DNA from: Rhizobium leguminosarum
GTDB taxonomy: Bacteria > Pseudomonadota > Alphaproteobacteria > Rhizobiales > Rhizobiaceae
Assembly (NCBI RefSeq): GCF_002953715.1
Contig: NZ_CP025012.1
Location: forward strand, 3,798,501-3,862,500
Reading direction: 5' to 3'
DNA length: 64,000 nt
How positions within the stretch are numbered: the first letter of the stretch is position 1; each line of letters starts with the position of its first letter. The notes beneath the pieces were generated by a model. That model was given only the letters and a program-made list of their open reading frames with translations. It did not search any database and was not told the origin of the DNA. Below are positions 14,682-23,716 of the stretch, piece after piece. The position numbers were made by a program, and so were the translations under genes.

Positions 14682-16198
14682 TAGTCTTCGTTTGCCGCCA
14701 GTTGCGACAGCACCTGGCCCCTGCCGCGCAGCCGCAGGATCAGCGGGATGAGGAAGGCGGCGGCTGCAACGATGAGCAGACCCGCCGCGATCGGCGACAT
14801 CACCAGCGTCGTGACGTCGCCCTGGCTGATCGCCAGCGCCCGGCGCAGCTGCTGTTCGGCAAGCGGCCCGAGGATCAGGCCGACGACGGTAGGCGCGATC
14901 GGATAGCCGAAGAGCCGCATCACATAACCAAGCAGGCCAAAAGTGAGCAGCATGCCGAGCTCGAACACGGATGGATTGGCACCGATTGTCCCAAGCGTCG
15001 CAAACAGCAGGATGCCGGCATAGAGCCATGGCTTTGGAATGGTCAGCAGCCGCACCCAGAGCCCGATCATCGGCAGGTTCAGCACCAAAAGCATCGCATT
15101 GGCGATGAGCAGGCTGGCGATCAGCCCCCAGACGAGCTGCGGATTGGTGGCAAACAGCAGCGGCCCCGGCTGCAGCCCGTATTGCTGGAAGCCGGCGAGC
15201 ATGATCGCCGCCGTCGCCGTCGTCGGCAGGCCGAGCGTCAGAAGCGGCACCAGCGTGCCGGCGGCGGAGGCGTTGTTCGCCGCCTCGGGACCGGCCACGC
15301 CTTCGATTGCGCCATGGCCGAATTCCTCCGGGTTCTTCGCCAGCCGCTTTTCGGTCGCATAGGAGAGGAAAGTGCCGATTTCGGCACCGCCCGCCGGCAT
15401 CGCGCCGATCGGGAAACCGATCAGCGTGCCGCGCAGCCAGGGCTTCCACGAACGCGACCAGTCCTCAGCGGTCATCCAGAGCGAACCCTTGACCGCCTCG
15501 ATCTTCTCGGCGATCCGGTTGCCTTGCGCGGCGATATAAAGCGTCTCGCCGATCGCAAACATCGCCACCGCCAGCGTCGTCACCTCGACACCGTCGAGCA
15601 GGTCGGGGATGCCGAAGGAAAGCCTGGCCTGCCCCGTCTGCTGGTCGATGCCGACCATGGCAAGCGCAAAGCCGATGAACAGCGAGGTCAGGCCCCGCAA
15701 GGCGGAGTCGCCGAAGGCCGAGGAGACGGTGACGAAGGCAAGCACCATCAACGCGAAATATTCGCGCGGCCCGAAGACCAGCGCCAGCTTGACGACATAG
15801 GGAGCGATGAAGGCAAGCCCGAGCGTCGCGATCAGGCCGGCGACGAAGGAGCCGATCGCCGCCGTCGCCAGCGCCGGTCCGCCGCGCCCGGCGCGCGCCA
15901 TCTTGTTGCCCTCGAGCGCGGTGACGATCGAGGCGCTTTCACCCGGCGTATTGAGCAGGATCGAGGTCGTCGAACCGCCATACATGCCGCCGTAATAGAT
16001 GCCGGCGAACATGATCAGCGAGCCGCCGGGATCGAGTTTGTAGGTGACGGGCAACAGCAGCGCCACGGTGAGTGCCGGGCCGATGCCGGGAAGCACGCCG
16101 ACGGCGGTGCCGAGCGTCACGCCGACCAGCGCATAAACCAGGTTCATCGGCTGCATCGCAACCAGGATACCCTGCCATAGGAATTCGAATGTGCTCAT
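14681..16198 (-). CDS. tctA: Tripartite tricarboxylate transporter, large membrane subunit TctA
   Basis: 505 residues with about twelve membrane spans, the normal TctA size. Family motifs: VGVLPGIGPALTVALLLP and GIYYGGMYGGSTTSILLNTPGE near the N-terminus, and a repeat-related GFPIGAMPAGGAEIGTFLSY in the middle. It couples ion flux to uptake of the carboxylate delivered by TctC. I start at MSTFEFLWQG (ATG 16198); the frame opens 10 codons earlier. Last gene of the tctCBA operon; its TAG lies at the edge of a palindromic repeat. Confidence 0.9.
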   Translation of the reverse strand: MSTFEFLWQGILVAMQPMNLVYALVGVTLGTAVGVLPGIGPALTVALLLPVTYKLDPGGSLIMFAGIYYGGMYGGSTTSILLNTPGESASIVTALEGNKMARAGRGGPALATAAIGSFVAGLIATLGLAFIAPYVVKLALVFGPREYFALMVLAFVTVSSAFGDSALRGLTSLFIGFALAMVGIDQQTGQARLSFGIPDLLDGVEVTTLAVAMFAIGETLYIAAQGNRIAEKIEAVKGSLWMTAEDWSRSWKPWLRGTLIGFPIGAMPAGGAEIGTFLSYATEKRLAKNPEEFGHGAIEGVAGPEAANNASAAGTLVPLLTLGLPTTATAAIMLAGFQQYGLQPGPLLFATNPQLVWGLIASLLIANAMLLVLNLPMIGLWVRLLTIPKPWLYAGILLFATLGTIGANPSVFELGMLLTFGLLGYVMRLFGYPIAPTVVGLILGPLAEQQLRRALAISQGDVTTLVMSPIAAGLLIVAAAAFLIPLILRLRGRGQVLSQLAANED

Positions 16199-16286
16199 CT
16201 TGGTGTCCCAAGCGGCGTTCCCGACCATCCGATTTCGGGGTCAGGCGCCGCGCAAAATCAAAAGAGCTGACAGCGCATCCGCGCGG

Positions 16287-16778
16287 TCAGAAGAACAGGT
16301 GTTCGAGCGGGCCGGCCGGCAGCGTCAGTTGCAGCAGCTGCGAGAAGATCGCCCAGACGACGAAGCTAAGGACGATGCCAAGCGGCAGCGAGATCCAGAG
16401 CTTACGCTTGCCGAAGCCGCGTGCCGTCAGCGCGAAGAGGATGCCGGTCGCGATCGAGAAGCCGGCGACGCGCAAAAGCAGCATCTGGCCGGCAAGACCG
16501 GCGACGATCCAGATGACGGGTGCGACTTCCTGCCGGTCACGTTCGGGAAAATCGCCGCGCCAAGCTTCGAAGGCGGTCCAGATCCCGAGACAGAAGAGGC
16601 CGAAGGCCACCACTTGAGGCACTGTCGCCGGACCGATGCGGTCGTACTGCGCAATCGTTTTCAGATGCAAGGCATCCCAGGCCATCACGCCGGCGACGAC
16701 GAAGAGGAAAACGGCAATGATGAACGCCGCCCAATCAGGGCGGCGCTCGGTTACCGAGGAGGTGTTGTCCTCGCTCAT
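16287..16778 (-). CDS. tctB: Tripartite tricarboxylate transporter, small membrane subunit TctB
   Basis: 163 residues with four predicted spans: FIIAVFLFVVAGVMAWDAL, PQVVAFGLFCLGIWTAF, a third hydrophobic stretch near VIWIVAGLAGQMLLLRVAG and a C-terminal LGIVLSFVVWAIFSQLL. This is standard for TctB. Its start overlaps the tctC stop by 4 bp (ATGA), so the two are translationally coupled. It ends 88 bp before tctA. Confidence 0.88.
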   Translation of the reverse strand: MSEDNTSSVTERRPDWAAFIIAVFLFVVAGVMAWDALHLKTIAQYDRIGPATVPQVVAFGLFCLGIWTAFEAWRGDFPERDRQEVAPVIWIVAGLAGQMLLLRVAGFSIATGILFALTARGFGKRKLWISLPLGIVLSFVVWAIFSQLLQLTLPAGPLEHLFF

Positions 16779-17719
16779 TGAACAAGTCCGATATCTTTGA
16801 GAATGCCTTCAGTGGCGGAGACATCCTTCTCGAGCTGCGCCTTGAAGGCATCGCCGGACAGATAGGTGTCGGCCCATCCCTTGGTCTTCAGGGTTTCCTG
16901 CCAGGTTGCGGAGCTGTGCAGCTTCTCGAAATCGGCAGTGACGCTTGCAACCTGCTCGGCCGACAGGCCGGGGGCTGCGGCGACCATGCGCCAGTTCTGG
17001 ATGGTGACGTCGGTGCCGGCTTCCTTCAGCGTCGGGGCATCGACGCCGTCGATACGCTTATCGCTGGATACGGCAAGAAGACGCAGCGTGCCCGACTTCA
17101 CCTGCGATTCAAACTCGCTATAGCTCGAGACGCCGGCCGTGACCTGGCCGCCGAGAATGGCGGCGAGCGCTTCACCGCCGCCGGAGAAGGCGACATAGTT
17201 GATCTTGGTCGGATCGACGCCGGAAGCCTTGGCGATCAGGCCGACGGCGATGTGGTCGGTGCCGCCGGCAGAGCCGCCGCCCCAGGAAACCGCACCCGGA
17301 TCCTTCTTCAGCGCCGCGACCAGATCGGCCATCGTCTTGATCTCGGACCCGGCAGGAACGACGACGGCCTCATATTCGCCGGTCAGACGGGCGATCGGCG
17401 TGACATCCTTGAGCGTCACCGGCGACTTGTTGGTGAGGATCGCGCCGACCATGACATAGCCGCCGACGATCAGCGAATTCGGATTGCCGGCAGCCTGGCT
17501 GCTGAACTGCGCAAGGCCGATGGTGCCGCCGGCGCCCGGAACGTTCTGGACCTGCACGTTGCCGGAGATCTTCTCCTGCTGCAGCGCGGTCTGCAGCGAG
17601 CGCGCCGTCTGGTCCCAGCCGCCGCCGGGAGCGGCCGGCGCGATGATGGTGTAATCGGCCGCATAGGCCGGCAGCGCGATAGTCGCGGCAAGAAGGGTTG
17701 CGATGAACGTATGCTTCAC
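16775..17719 (-). CDS. tctC: Tripartite tricarboxylate transporter substrate-binding protein TctC
   Basis: 314 residues, secreted to the periplasm by a signal peptide (KHTFIATLLAATIALPAYA, cut before ADY). The mature start YTIIAPAAPGGGWDQTARSLQ is the Bug/TctC signature that contacts a carboxylate ligand. I chose a GTG start at 17719 preceded by GGAGGACACATC; the frame remains open to 17884, but that extension would displace the signal peptide. First gene of tctCBA. The ligand is probably citrate or another tricarboxylate, but Bug proteins vary widely. Confidence 0.88.
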   Translation of the reverse strand: MKHTFIATLLAATIALPAYAADYTIIAPAAPGGGWDQTARSLQTALQQEKISGNVQVQNVPGAGGTIGLAQFSSQAAGNPNSLIVGGYVMVGAILTNKSPVTLKDVTPIARLTGEYEAVVVPAGSEIKTMADLVAALKKDPGAVSWGGGSAGGTDHIAVGLIAKASGVDPTKINYVAFSGGGEALAAILGGQVTAGVSSYSEFESQVKSGTLRLLAVSSDKRIDGVDAPTLKEAGTDVTIQNWRMVAAAPGLSAEQVASVTADFEKLHSSATWQETLKTKGWADTYLSGDAFKAQLEKDVSATEGILKDIGLVQ

Positions 17720-18096
17720 GATGTGTCCTCCGTGGCGGCTGAGCAGACCGCCTGTTATTCTCAAGGGAATCGGGAGGAATGGCCGGCCAGCGGACGCAAG
17801 GGTCCTGAATGACGAGCGGAATACCTCCCAAGGCTTCAGCTCTCCGCCTCCACGGAGAAGAAGTAGCCAAAGCGACCACAACAACCTGTCATTTAGCTGA
17901 CATCGGCGAGATATCCAGAAGCAGAGGACACTTTTTTGCCGTAATTGGTAGGTGCCGGTCCAAATCCCGGTCTTCGCTGCCGCATGGCCAGTAGCACTAG
18001 TCGCCGCGAAGCATGGCCGCGAGCCTCATCTGAAGAGAGCTACGGGCGCAGCGACCCAAAGCTCTCTAAGGAGGGCGAAGCCCACCGAAAGCGCCT
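17720..18096. other. Intergenic region upstream of tctC
   Basis: About 375 bp with no supported gene. It should hold the tctC promoter on the minus strand and a terminator for the solute-binding gene; GAGAGCT (18035-18041)/AGCTCTC (18060-18066) is a possible hairpin just past that gene's stop. I see no clear regulator site. Confidence 0.45.
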
Positions 18097-19161
18097 TCAC
18101 TGCGTCCGCAGAACCTCGTTCCAGTGCGCGATCAGCCGCGCCCGCTTCACCTGATCGAGATAGACCATCAGCCCGGGACTGACCGGCACCGGCCGAAGTT
18201 GGGCGCCGAGCAGTTCCTGCAGCGTATTGGCAGTATTCTCCCCCGCGACCTCGGGGCTGACGGCCGGAATCTGCAGTTCGCGCGCCAGGATCGTCTGCCC
18301 TTCCCTCGACATGAAGAAGGTGAGATAGCGCCGCCCGAGCTCCGCCTCGGCGGCGGCCTGCGGCACCAGCCCGATCCGCGACATCACCACGGTATAATCC
18401 TTCGGCAGCACGATGCCGACGTCGGGATTCCGCGAGGCCCAGTCGGCCGCATAGGAACCGAGAATATTGTAGCCGAGCACGAAGCGCCCGTCGGCAACGC
18501 GTTCGAGGATCGCCGAACTCGTCGAATAAAGCTTGACGCCGGCAGCCCCCATCGCCCCGATCACCGACCAGATGTCGCCGAACTGTTCCTGGTCGCGCGC
18601 CATGAAAAGAAAGCCGACGCCGGAGCGCTCGATATCGTAGGTGCCGATCCGCCCATAGACCTCGTTGCCCTTGCGTTTCAGATAATCGACGAATTCTGCC
18701 CGCGAGCTCGGCACCGGCTCATGCACAAAGCTCGGCTTGTGATAGACGAACACCGCCGGCTCGAAGGTGAGTGCATAGGCGGTGTTGCGCCAGTTCGCCC
18801 ATTTCGGCCATGCAGCACTCATCGGCAGGTTGCTGACCTGCGCATATCCGTCGTTGGAAAGCTTCACCTGCAGGTCCATCGCCGAGGAAAAGGCAAAATC
18901 CGCCGTCTTCTTGCCGGCATCCGTCTCCTTGACGATCCGGTCGTAGATGTCGCCGGTCAGCATGTCCTCGTATTTGACCGCGACATCGGGATTGGCCTCC
19001 AGGAAACCCCGGATCATCGGCTGCGCCAACGGCTCGTCGAGCGATGAATACACCGTCAGTACCGGCGCATCGGCATTGCCCGATTTTGCTGGATAGAACA
19101 CCTGATCGGCCAGGGCAAAGCCCGGCCAGAGCGCCAGCAGCAAGATGAAAACTCTCCTCAT
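18097..19161 (-). CDS. ABC-type extracellular solute-binding protein
   Basis: 354 residues with a signal peptide (RRVFILLLALWPGFALA) and a type II periplasmic-binding fold. VLTVYSSLDEPLAQPMIRGF and the later GYNILGSYAADWASRNPDV resemble iron(III)/organic-anion binding proteins such as FbpA or phosphoglycerate-type PgtC. No ABC permease or ATPase gene is nearby, so it may be a ligand sensor for the TctD/TctE system rather than a transporter part. Ligand unknown. Confidence 0.78.
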   Translation of the reverse strand: MRRVFILLLALWPGFALADQVFYPAKSGNADAPVLTVYSSLDEPLAQPMIRGFLEANPDVAVKYEDMLTGDIYDRIVKETDAGKKTADFAFSSAMDLQVKLSNDGYAQVSNLPMSAAWPKWANWRNTAYALTFEPAVFVYHKPSFVHEPVPSSRAEFVDYLKRKGNEVYGRIGTYDIERSGVGFLFMARDQEQFGDIWSVIGAMGAAGVKLYSTSSAILERVADGRFVLGYNILGSYAADWASRNPDVGIVLPKDYTVVMSRIGLVPQAAAEAELGRRYLTFFMSREGQTILARELQIPAVSPEVAGENTANTLQELLGAQLRPVPVSPGLMVYLDQVKRARLIAHWNEVLRTQ

Positions 19162-19238
19162 GCCGCAACAATGCCCGAGCGCGCCGGGAGGAGCAAGGGC
19201 GCCGGCCAGACGGTGGCCCCGCTGCCTGTTTTGCGGGA

Positions 19239-20738
19239 TCAGAGATCGCGCTCGAAGAAGAGCAGGATCTGCACGAGTTCCGGCGGGACCGGATAATAGG
19301 CATCCCGTTCGCGGAAGCCGAGGCGGCGATAGAGCTCCTGCGCTGCCGTCTGCAATATGCCGGTATCGAGCCGCATCGACAGGTAACCGTCGGCTTTTGC
19401 CCTTGCCATCGATGCCTCGCAGAGTGCCGCGGCGACACCGCGACCGCGTGCCGCCGCCGAGACGAAAAGCCTTTTCATCTCGGCAATGCCTGGCGCCTGC
19501 TCTTGATGCATGACGCAGCCGACAGGCTCTCCACCGAGCCGCGCCAGCAAGATTGCACCCTTCGGCCTTTCGTGAATCTGCGGCAGGCCGGCGAGCAGCG
19601 CCTCGAATTTTTGCGGATTGTAATAGAGATCGACCACCGACCGATGCTGGGGATAATTGTCATAGAGCCATTGCCGGAATGATCGGCAGAGATCCCGCAC
19701 GGCGGCAACCTCCGTCGGGCTCTCCGCGAGTTCGATCGTCAACTCTCCCATCCGCCCAACCTCCCGATCCCCGCCCTTGAAGGAAATCGACCTCAGCGCA
19801 CCCGCTCGCTCGAGATCCGCGCATATCATCAACATCTGTTCCCGCGCGGCATCAGCAAGCGCGGGAACCATCCTGCCAAAGTTGATCTCGCCGCTCTGAT
19901 GTTCGGCGATCAGGCTACGCAGCAGCGTTTCGCTGTTGTCGACCGGCTGCTTATTTTTTATCCGGTTTTCCAGGCTTGCGGCCAGCCTTGCCGCCTCCGC
20001 CGCACCGATCCGCAGCGCTTCTTGCTCATATCCGTTTTGATGCAGCACAAGGCCGTCCACCCGCCCCTCCGATCCGCGGCGGAAGCTGATCTGCGCCGTC
20101 ACCACGCGACAGAAGAATTCGTCCTCCTTCTCCGGGTAGATATCGATGGCCTCCTGCCCGAGCATCTGCGCCGTCAGTCCGCCCTCGCGCCGAGCGATCG
20201 TGATGCTGCTACCCCAGTCGAAGAGGTAGGTGCCGAGATAGCCATCATTAAGTTCGAGCGCTATCGCGCCTTCCGTACGTGGCCGTGCTTGCTCATAGCG
20301 CCGCCAGGCGACGGCATCGGCGGATTGATCGGTCATGCTGGTCTCCTTCGCTATGCTGACGAGTTCGTTGATCGAGATGGGTTCGCCGGCGGCGATCCGC
20401 TGCCGCGAGGCGTTGATCCGCGAGAGACTGTCTTCGATCCGGCTGCGCAGCGAAAGCAACTGCGTTTGTTGCATGGCGAGCGTCCGGTCGAGATCGGTTG
20501 CGTGGCCGGCCAGCAGTTCGGTGATCCTCGCCAGACTGAGCCCCAGTCGCTTTAGCGCCAGGATCTCGTTCAGCCGCGCGATGTCCTCGACACCATAGAG
20601 CCGCCAGTTCTTGCCGGTCCGTCGCGGGTTGATCAGCCCCCGTTTCTCGTAGAGGCGAAGCGCTTTTACCGTCAGCCCGATTCGCTCGGCGCATTCGGCG
20701 GCCGTCAACCAGAGATTCTCGTTCATTCGCTCGTTCAT
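19239..20738 (-). CDS. MerR regulator fused to a middle beta domain and a C-terminal GNAT acetyltransferase
   Basis: 499 residues in three parts. Residues 5-75 are a MerR winged helix (LTAAECAERIGLTVKALRLY, YGVEDIARLNEI), followed by a coiled coil (about 85-115). Residues about 150-235 read like the small beta-barrel (DUF3471-like) domain of beta-lactamase-family proteins (LGTYLFDWGSSITIARREGG, DEFFCRVVTAQISF). Residues about 345-495 are a GNAT domain with acetyl-CoA loop RGRGVAAALCEASM and LYRRLGFRERDAYY. Such a protein could couple effector binding, transcription and acetylation. The start at 20738 has AGGGA upstream. The middle-domain name is tentative. Confidence 0.75.
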   Translation of the reverse strand: MNERMNENLWLTAAECAERIGLTVKALRLYEKRGLINPRRTGKNWRLYGVEDIARLNEILALKRLGLSLARITELLAGHATDLDRTLAMQQTQLLSLRSRIEDSLSRINASRQRIAAGEPISINELVSIAKETSMTDQSADAVAWRRYEQARPRTEGAIALELNDGYLGTYLFDWGSSITIARREGGLTAQMLGQEAIDIYPEKEDEFFCRVVTAQISFRRGSEGRVDGLVLHQNGYEQEALRIGAAEAARLAASLENRIKNKQPVDNSETLLRSLIAEHQSGEINFGRMVPALADAAREQMLMICADLERAGALRSISFKGGDREVGRMGELTIELAESPTEVAAVRDLCRSFRQWLYDNYPQHRSVVDLYYNPQKFEALLAGLPQIHERPKGAILLARLGGEPVGCVMHQEQAPGIAEMKRLFVSAAARGRGVAAALCEASMARAKADGYLSMRLDTGILQTAAQELYRRLGFRERDAYYPVPPELVQILLFFERDL

Positions 20739-21076
20739 GATTCCCTCGCGAATCGTCTTCTAGGCTATGCCCCTGGGTCCGGCTCAAGCCCTAAATCGAT
20801 CGGCGATCGGATTTATGATGCCGATACAGAAAGTATCGGCCAAAGCAGAACACTCCGCCTTTCTCCGAAACGAATCGCCTTTTCATCACAAAGGATTAGG
20901 GATTGGCTCCATCCTTCACCCATATAGAGTATTGATGAAGATCGACGACGTTATATGGTCGCGCTGCCGCGTCAAAAACGTCGAAACCGCCCGAATTTCT
21001 TATTCGGGGGACGACTCTACGCGACAAAAACTCTATAAAAAGCTAGATTAAACTGGGAAGATCCATGGGAGGGGTC
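20739..21076. other. Divergent intergenic region between MerR-GNAT and cyclase genes
   Basis: About 340 bp. GCCGATAC (20820-20827) and GTATCGGC (20833-20840) form a perfect 8-bp inverted repeat with spacer AGAAA, a possible MerR-type operator or hairpin. No gene is seen. Base composition towards the cyclase side is more AT-rich than the surroundings. Confidence 0.45.
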
Positions 21077-22945
21077 ATGGAACGACGACTGAGCGCTATT
21101 CTCGCTGCGGACGTCGTCGGCTACAGCCGGCTGATGGGCATCGATGAATCCGGCACGTTGCAGGCGCTGAACCGCCATCGCTGTGAGCTGGTCGATATTC
21201 GTATTTCAGACTACAAGGGCCGGATCGTCAAACTCACCGGCGACGGCATCCTTGCCGAATTCCAGAGCGTGGTGAACGCGGTCGCCTGCGCCGCCGAGAT
21301 CCAGCGCAGCATGGCGGCCCGCAATGAGAACGTGCCCAAGGACGAGCGCGTCGAATTCCGCATCGGCATCAATCTCGGCGACGTCGTGGTCGAGAACGGC
21401 GACATATTCGGAGATGGCGTCAATCTCGCCGCCAGGCTTGAGCGTATCGCAGCGCCGGGCGGCATCGCCGTGTCGGCCTCGGTGCGCGATCAGGTCGGCT
21501 CGCGCCTCAATCTCGGCTTCGAATTTATCGGCGAGCATATGCTGAAGAACATCAGGCAGCCGGTTCAGGTCTATACCGTCAGCTTGGCGCCGCCCTCCTC
21601 CGCCAGATTGGTGGCGCAGAACCGCAATACCTGCTTCATCGCGGTGCTGCCCTTCACCAATATGAGCGGCGATGCCGACCAGGATTATTTCTCCGACGGC
21701 ATTACCGAAGACATCATCACCGATCTCTCCAAGATCTCCAGCCTGCACGTCGTGCCGCGCAATACGATCTTCACCTACAAGGGCATATCGGTGAAGGTGA
21801 AGCGGCTCGCCCAGGAGCTTGGCGTGCGCTACGTGCTCGAGGGAAGCGTGCGCATCGTCGGCAATCGCGTGCGCATTTCCGGCCAGCTGATCGATACCGC
21901 CAATGGCGACCATCTCTGGGCCGAGCGTTACGACCGCGACATGACCGACATCTTCGCCATCCAGGACGAGATCACCCATGCGATCGTCGGCCAGTTGAAG
22001 GTGCGCCTGTTGCCGGAAGAAAAGAAGGCGATCGCGACTGAGCCGACCGCCAATGTCGAGGCCTACACCTATTATCTCAGGGGCCGCCAGCTCTCCCACA
22101 CCTGGACCAAATCCTATCTCCAGCTCGCAAGGCGCATGTTCTGCAAGGCGGTCGAACTCGACCCGGATTATGCGCGCGCCTATGCCGGCATCGCCGATTG
22201 CGACGCGGCGATCCGCGATTGGGCTCCTGATGACGTGCCGCTGAGGCGCATCCTCGAGATGAGCGCCCGCGCCCTGGCGCTCGATCCTGACCTTCCAGAG
22301 GCCCATGCCTCGCACGGCCTGGCTCTGCATCAGAGCGGCTATGATGATAGGGCGGCGGCGGCCTTCGAACGCGCCCTGGCGCTCGACCCGAACCTCTTCG
22401 AGGCGAATTTCCACTATGCCCGGTTCTTCTTCATGCGCGGTAACTTTGCCGAATCCGTTCAATATTTCACCCGCGCCGCCGAAATCCGCCCGGATGACTA
22501 CGTCTCACCGATCCACCTGATGTCCGCCTACCGCTCGCTGGGCCGTGTGTTGGACACGGAAAACTGGGCGAGCCTCGGCCTGCTGCGCGCCGAACGCGCC
22601 CTGAACCTCAATCCGGAAAATTCCGGCCCCGCCCATCGCGGCGCGCTGGCGCTTGCCCATCTCGGCGATGCGGCAAGGGCACGCGACTGGGCCGCCCGCG
22701 CGATCGCCATCGATCCTGATGACATCGTCGCGCAGTATAATCTCGCCTGCGTCTATTCCGTCCTCGGCGACGCCGACCAGGCGATCGACCTTCTTGAGAA
22801 GCTGCTGCCGAACAGCTCCGTCTACCATATCAAATGGTTTAACAATGATTCCGACCTCGACAACATCCGCGACGATCCCCGCTTCCAGAAACTCCTTACC
22901 GCCGCAATGATGCAGCGCGAACGGATCGAAAGGACCGGAAGCTGA
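21077..22945 (+). CDS. Class III adenylate/guanylate cyclase with TolB-like and TPR regions
   Basis: 622 residues, cytoplasmic. The N-terminal catalytic domain (1-175) has LSAILAADVVGYSRLMG with the metal aspartate, GRIVKLTGDGILAEF and FGDGVNLAARLE. Residues about 190-330 carry the FIAVLPFTNMSGD...YFSDGITEDI module often following such cyclases, and the rest is TPR-like (ALDPDLPEAHASHGLAL, ALDPNLFEANFHYARF). Rhizobia encode many such enzymes; product and partner are unknown. I chose the ATG at 21077 after GGAGG over 21065. It is not obviously co-transcribed with tctD, 93 bp on. Confidence 0.85.
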   Translation: MERRLSAILAADVVGYSRLMGIDESGTLQALNRHRCELVDIRISDYKGRIVKLTGDGILAEFQSVVNAVACAAEIQRSMAARNENVPKDERVEFRIGINLGDVVVENGDIFGDGVNLAARLERIAAPGGIAVSASVRDQVGSRLNLGFEFIGEHMLKNIRQPVQVYTVSLAPPSSARLVAQNRNTCFIAVLPFTNMSGDADQDYFSDGITEDIITDLSKISSLHVVPRNTIFTYKGISVKVKRLAQELGVRYVLEGSVRIVGNRVRISGQLIDTANGDHLWAERYDRDMTDIFAIQDEITHAIVGQLKVRLLPEEKKAIATEPTANVEAYTYYLRGRQLSHTWTKSYLQLARRMFCKAVELDPDYARAYAGIADCDAAIRDWAPDDVPLRRILEMSARALALDPDLPEAHASHGLALHQSGYDDRAAAAFERALALDPNLFEANFHYARFFFMRGNFAESVQYFTRAAEIRPDDYVSPIHLMSAYRSLGRVLDTENWASLGLLRAERALNLNPENSGPAHRGALALAHLGDAARARDWAARAIAIDPDDIVAQYNLACVYSVLGDADQAIDLLEKLLPNSSVYHIKWFNNDSDLDNIRDDPRFQKLLTAAMMQRERIERTGS

Positions 22946-23038
22946 CGCCGGTGTTTCCCGGCGTTCACCCAATCTTCAAAATCGCTGTGACATCGCTTCG
23001 CCACCTCTGTAATCTCCTATGAAAACAGGGGGACATCC

Positions 23039-23716
23039 GTGCGCATTCTGCTCACCGAAGACAATATCGCGCTGGCCGACGGCCTGTCGGCGATCTTGCG
23101 CGGCACGGGTCATGCCGTCGATGTCGTGCATGATGGGGCGTCTGCCAATGCGGTCATCGCCGCGGAAAATTTCGATCTGGTGATCCTCGACCTCAACCTG
23201 CCCGAGATGGACGGGCTCGACGTGCTGCGCGCCATGCGCGCCCGGCAGAACCAGGCGGCCGTTCTCATCCTGACCGCGCGCGGCACGCCGGAAGAACGGG
23301 TGAAGGGTCTCGATCTCGGCGCCGACGACTATCTGATCAAGCCCTTCGACATCGCCGAATTCGAGGCCCGGGTGCGCGTGCTGCTGCGCCGCCAGGCCGG
23401 GCTGCGTTCGGCAACGGTCAGCTTCGGCGGCATCTCCTTCGATCTCAATTCCCGCACCTTTTCATCGGGGCCCACGCCCCTCGATATTCCCGCCCGCGAG
23501 CTCGGCCTGCTTGAAATCCTCTTCATGCGGGCCGGCAAGGTCGTCGCTAAGGAGGCGATCATTCAATCGCTGACCGCCTTCGACGACGACATTTCAGCAA
23601 ATGCCATCGAGCAATATGTCAGCCGTCTGCGAAAGCGCCTCTCGCCGCACGGCCTGACCGTTAGGACCGCCCGCGGCATCGGCTATTATCTCGACAAGCT
23701 GCCCGAGGCCTCATGA
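23039..23716 (+). CDS. tctD: OmpR-family response regulator, TctD-like
   Basis: 225 residues. The receiver contains EDN at the start, phospho-acceptor Asp51 in LVILDLNLPEMDG and Lys in YLIKPFD; the C-terminal winged helix (about 125-220) ends RGIGYYLDKL. GTG start at 23039 after CAGGGGGACATCC. It overlaps tctE by 4 bp. TctD activates tricarboxylate transporter genes in Salmonella; here the tctCBA operon lies 5 kb away on the other strand, so control of it is a plausible inference. Confidence 0.85.
   Translation: MRILLTEDNIALADGLSAILRGTGHAVDVVHDGASANAVIAAENFDLVILDLNLPEMDGLDVLRAMRARQNQAAVLILTARGTPEERVKGLDLGADDYLIKPFDIAEFEARVRVLLRRQAGLRSATVSFGGISFDLNSRTFSSGPTPLDIPARELGLLEILFMRAGKVVAKEAIIQSLTAFDDDISANAIEQYVSRLRKRLSPHGLTVRTARGIGYYLDKLPEAS

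Noticed and set aside
15000..16180. Long plus-strand open frame opposite tctA
   Set aside because: It is rich in Arg, Gln, Glu and Asp with no hydrophobic core, typical of an antisense shadow in GC-rich DNA; tctA is clearly the real gene.
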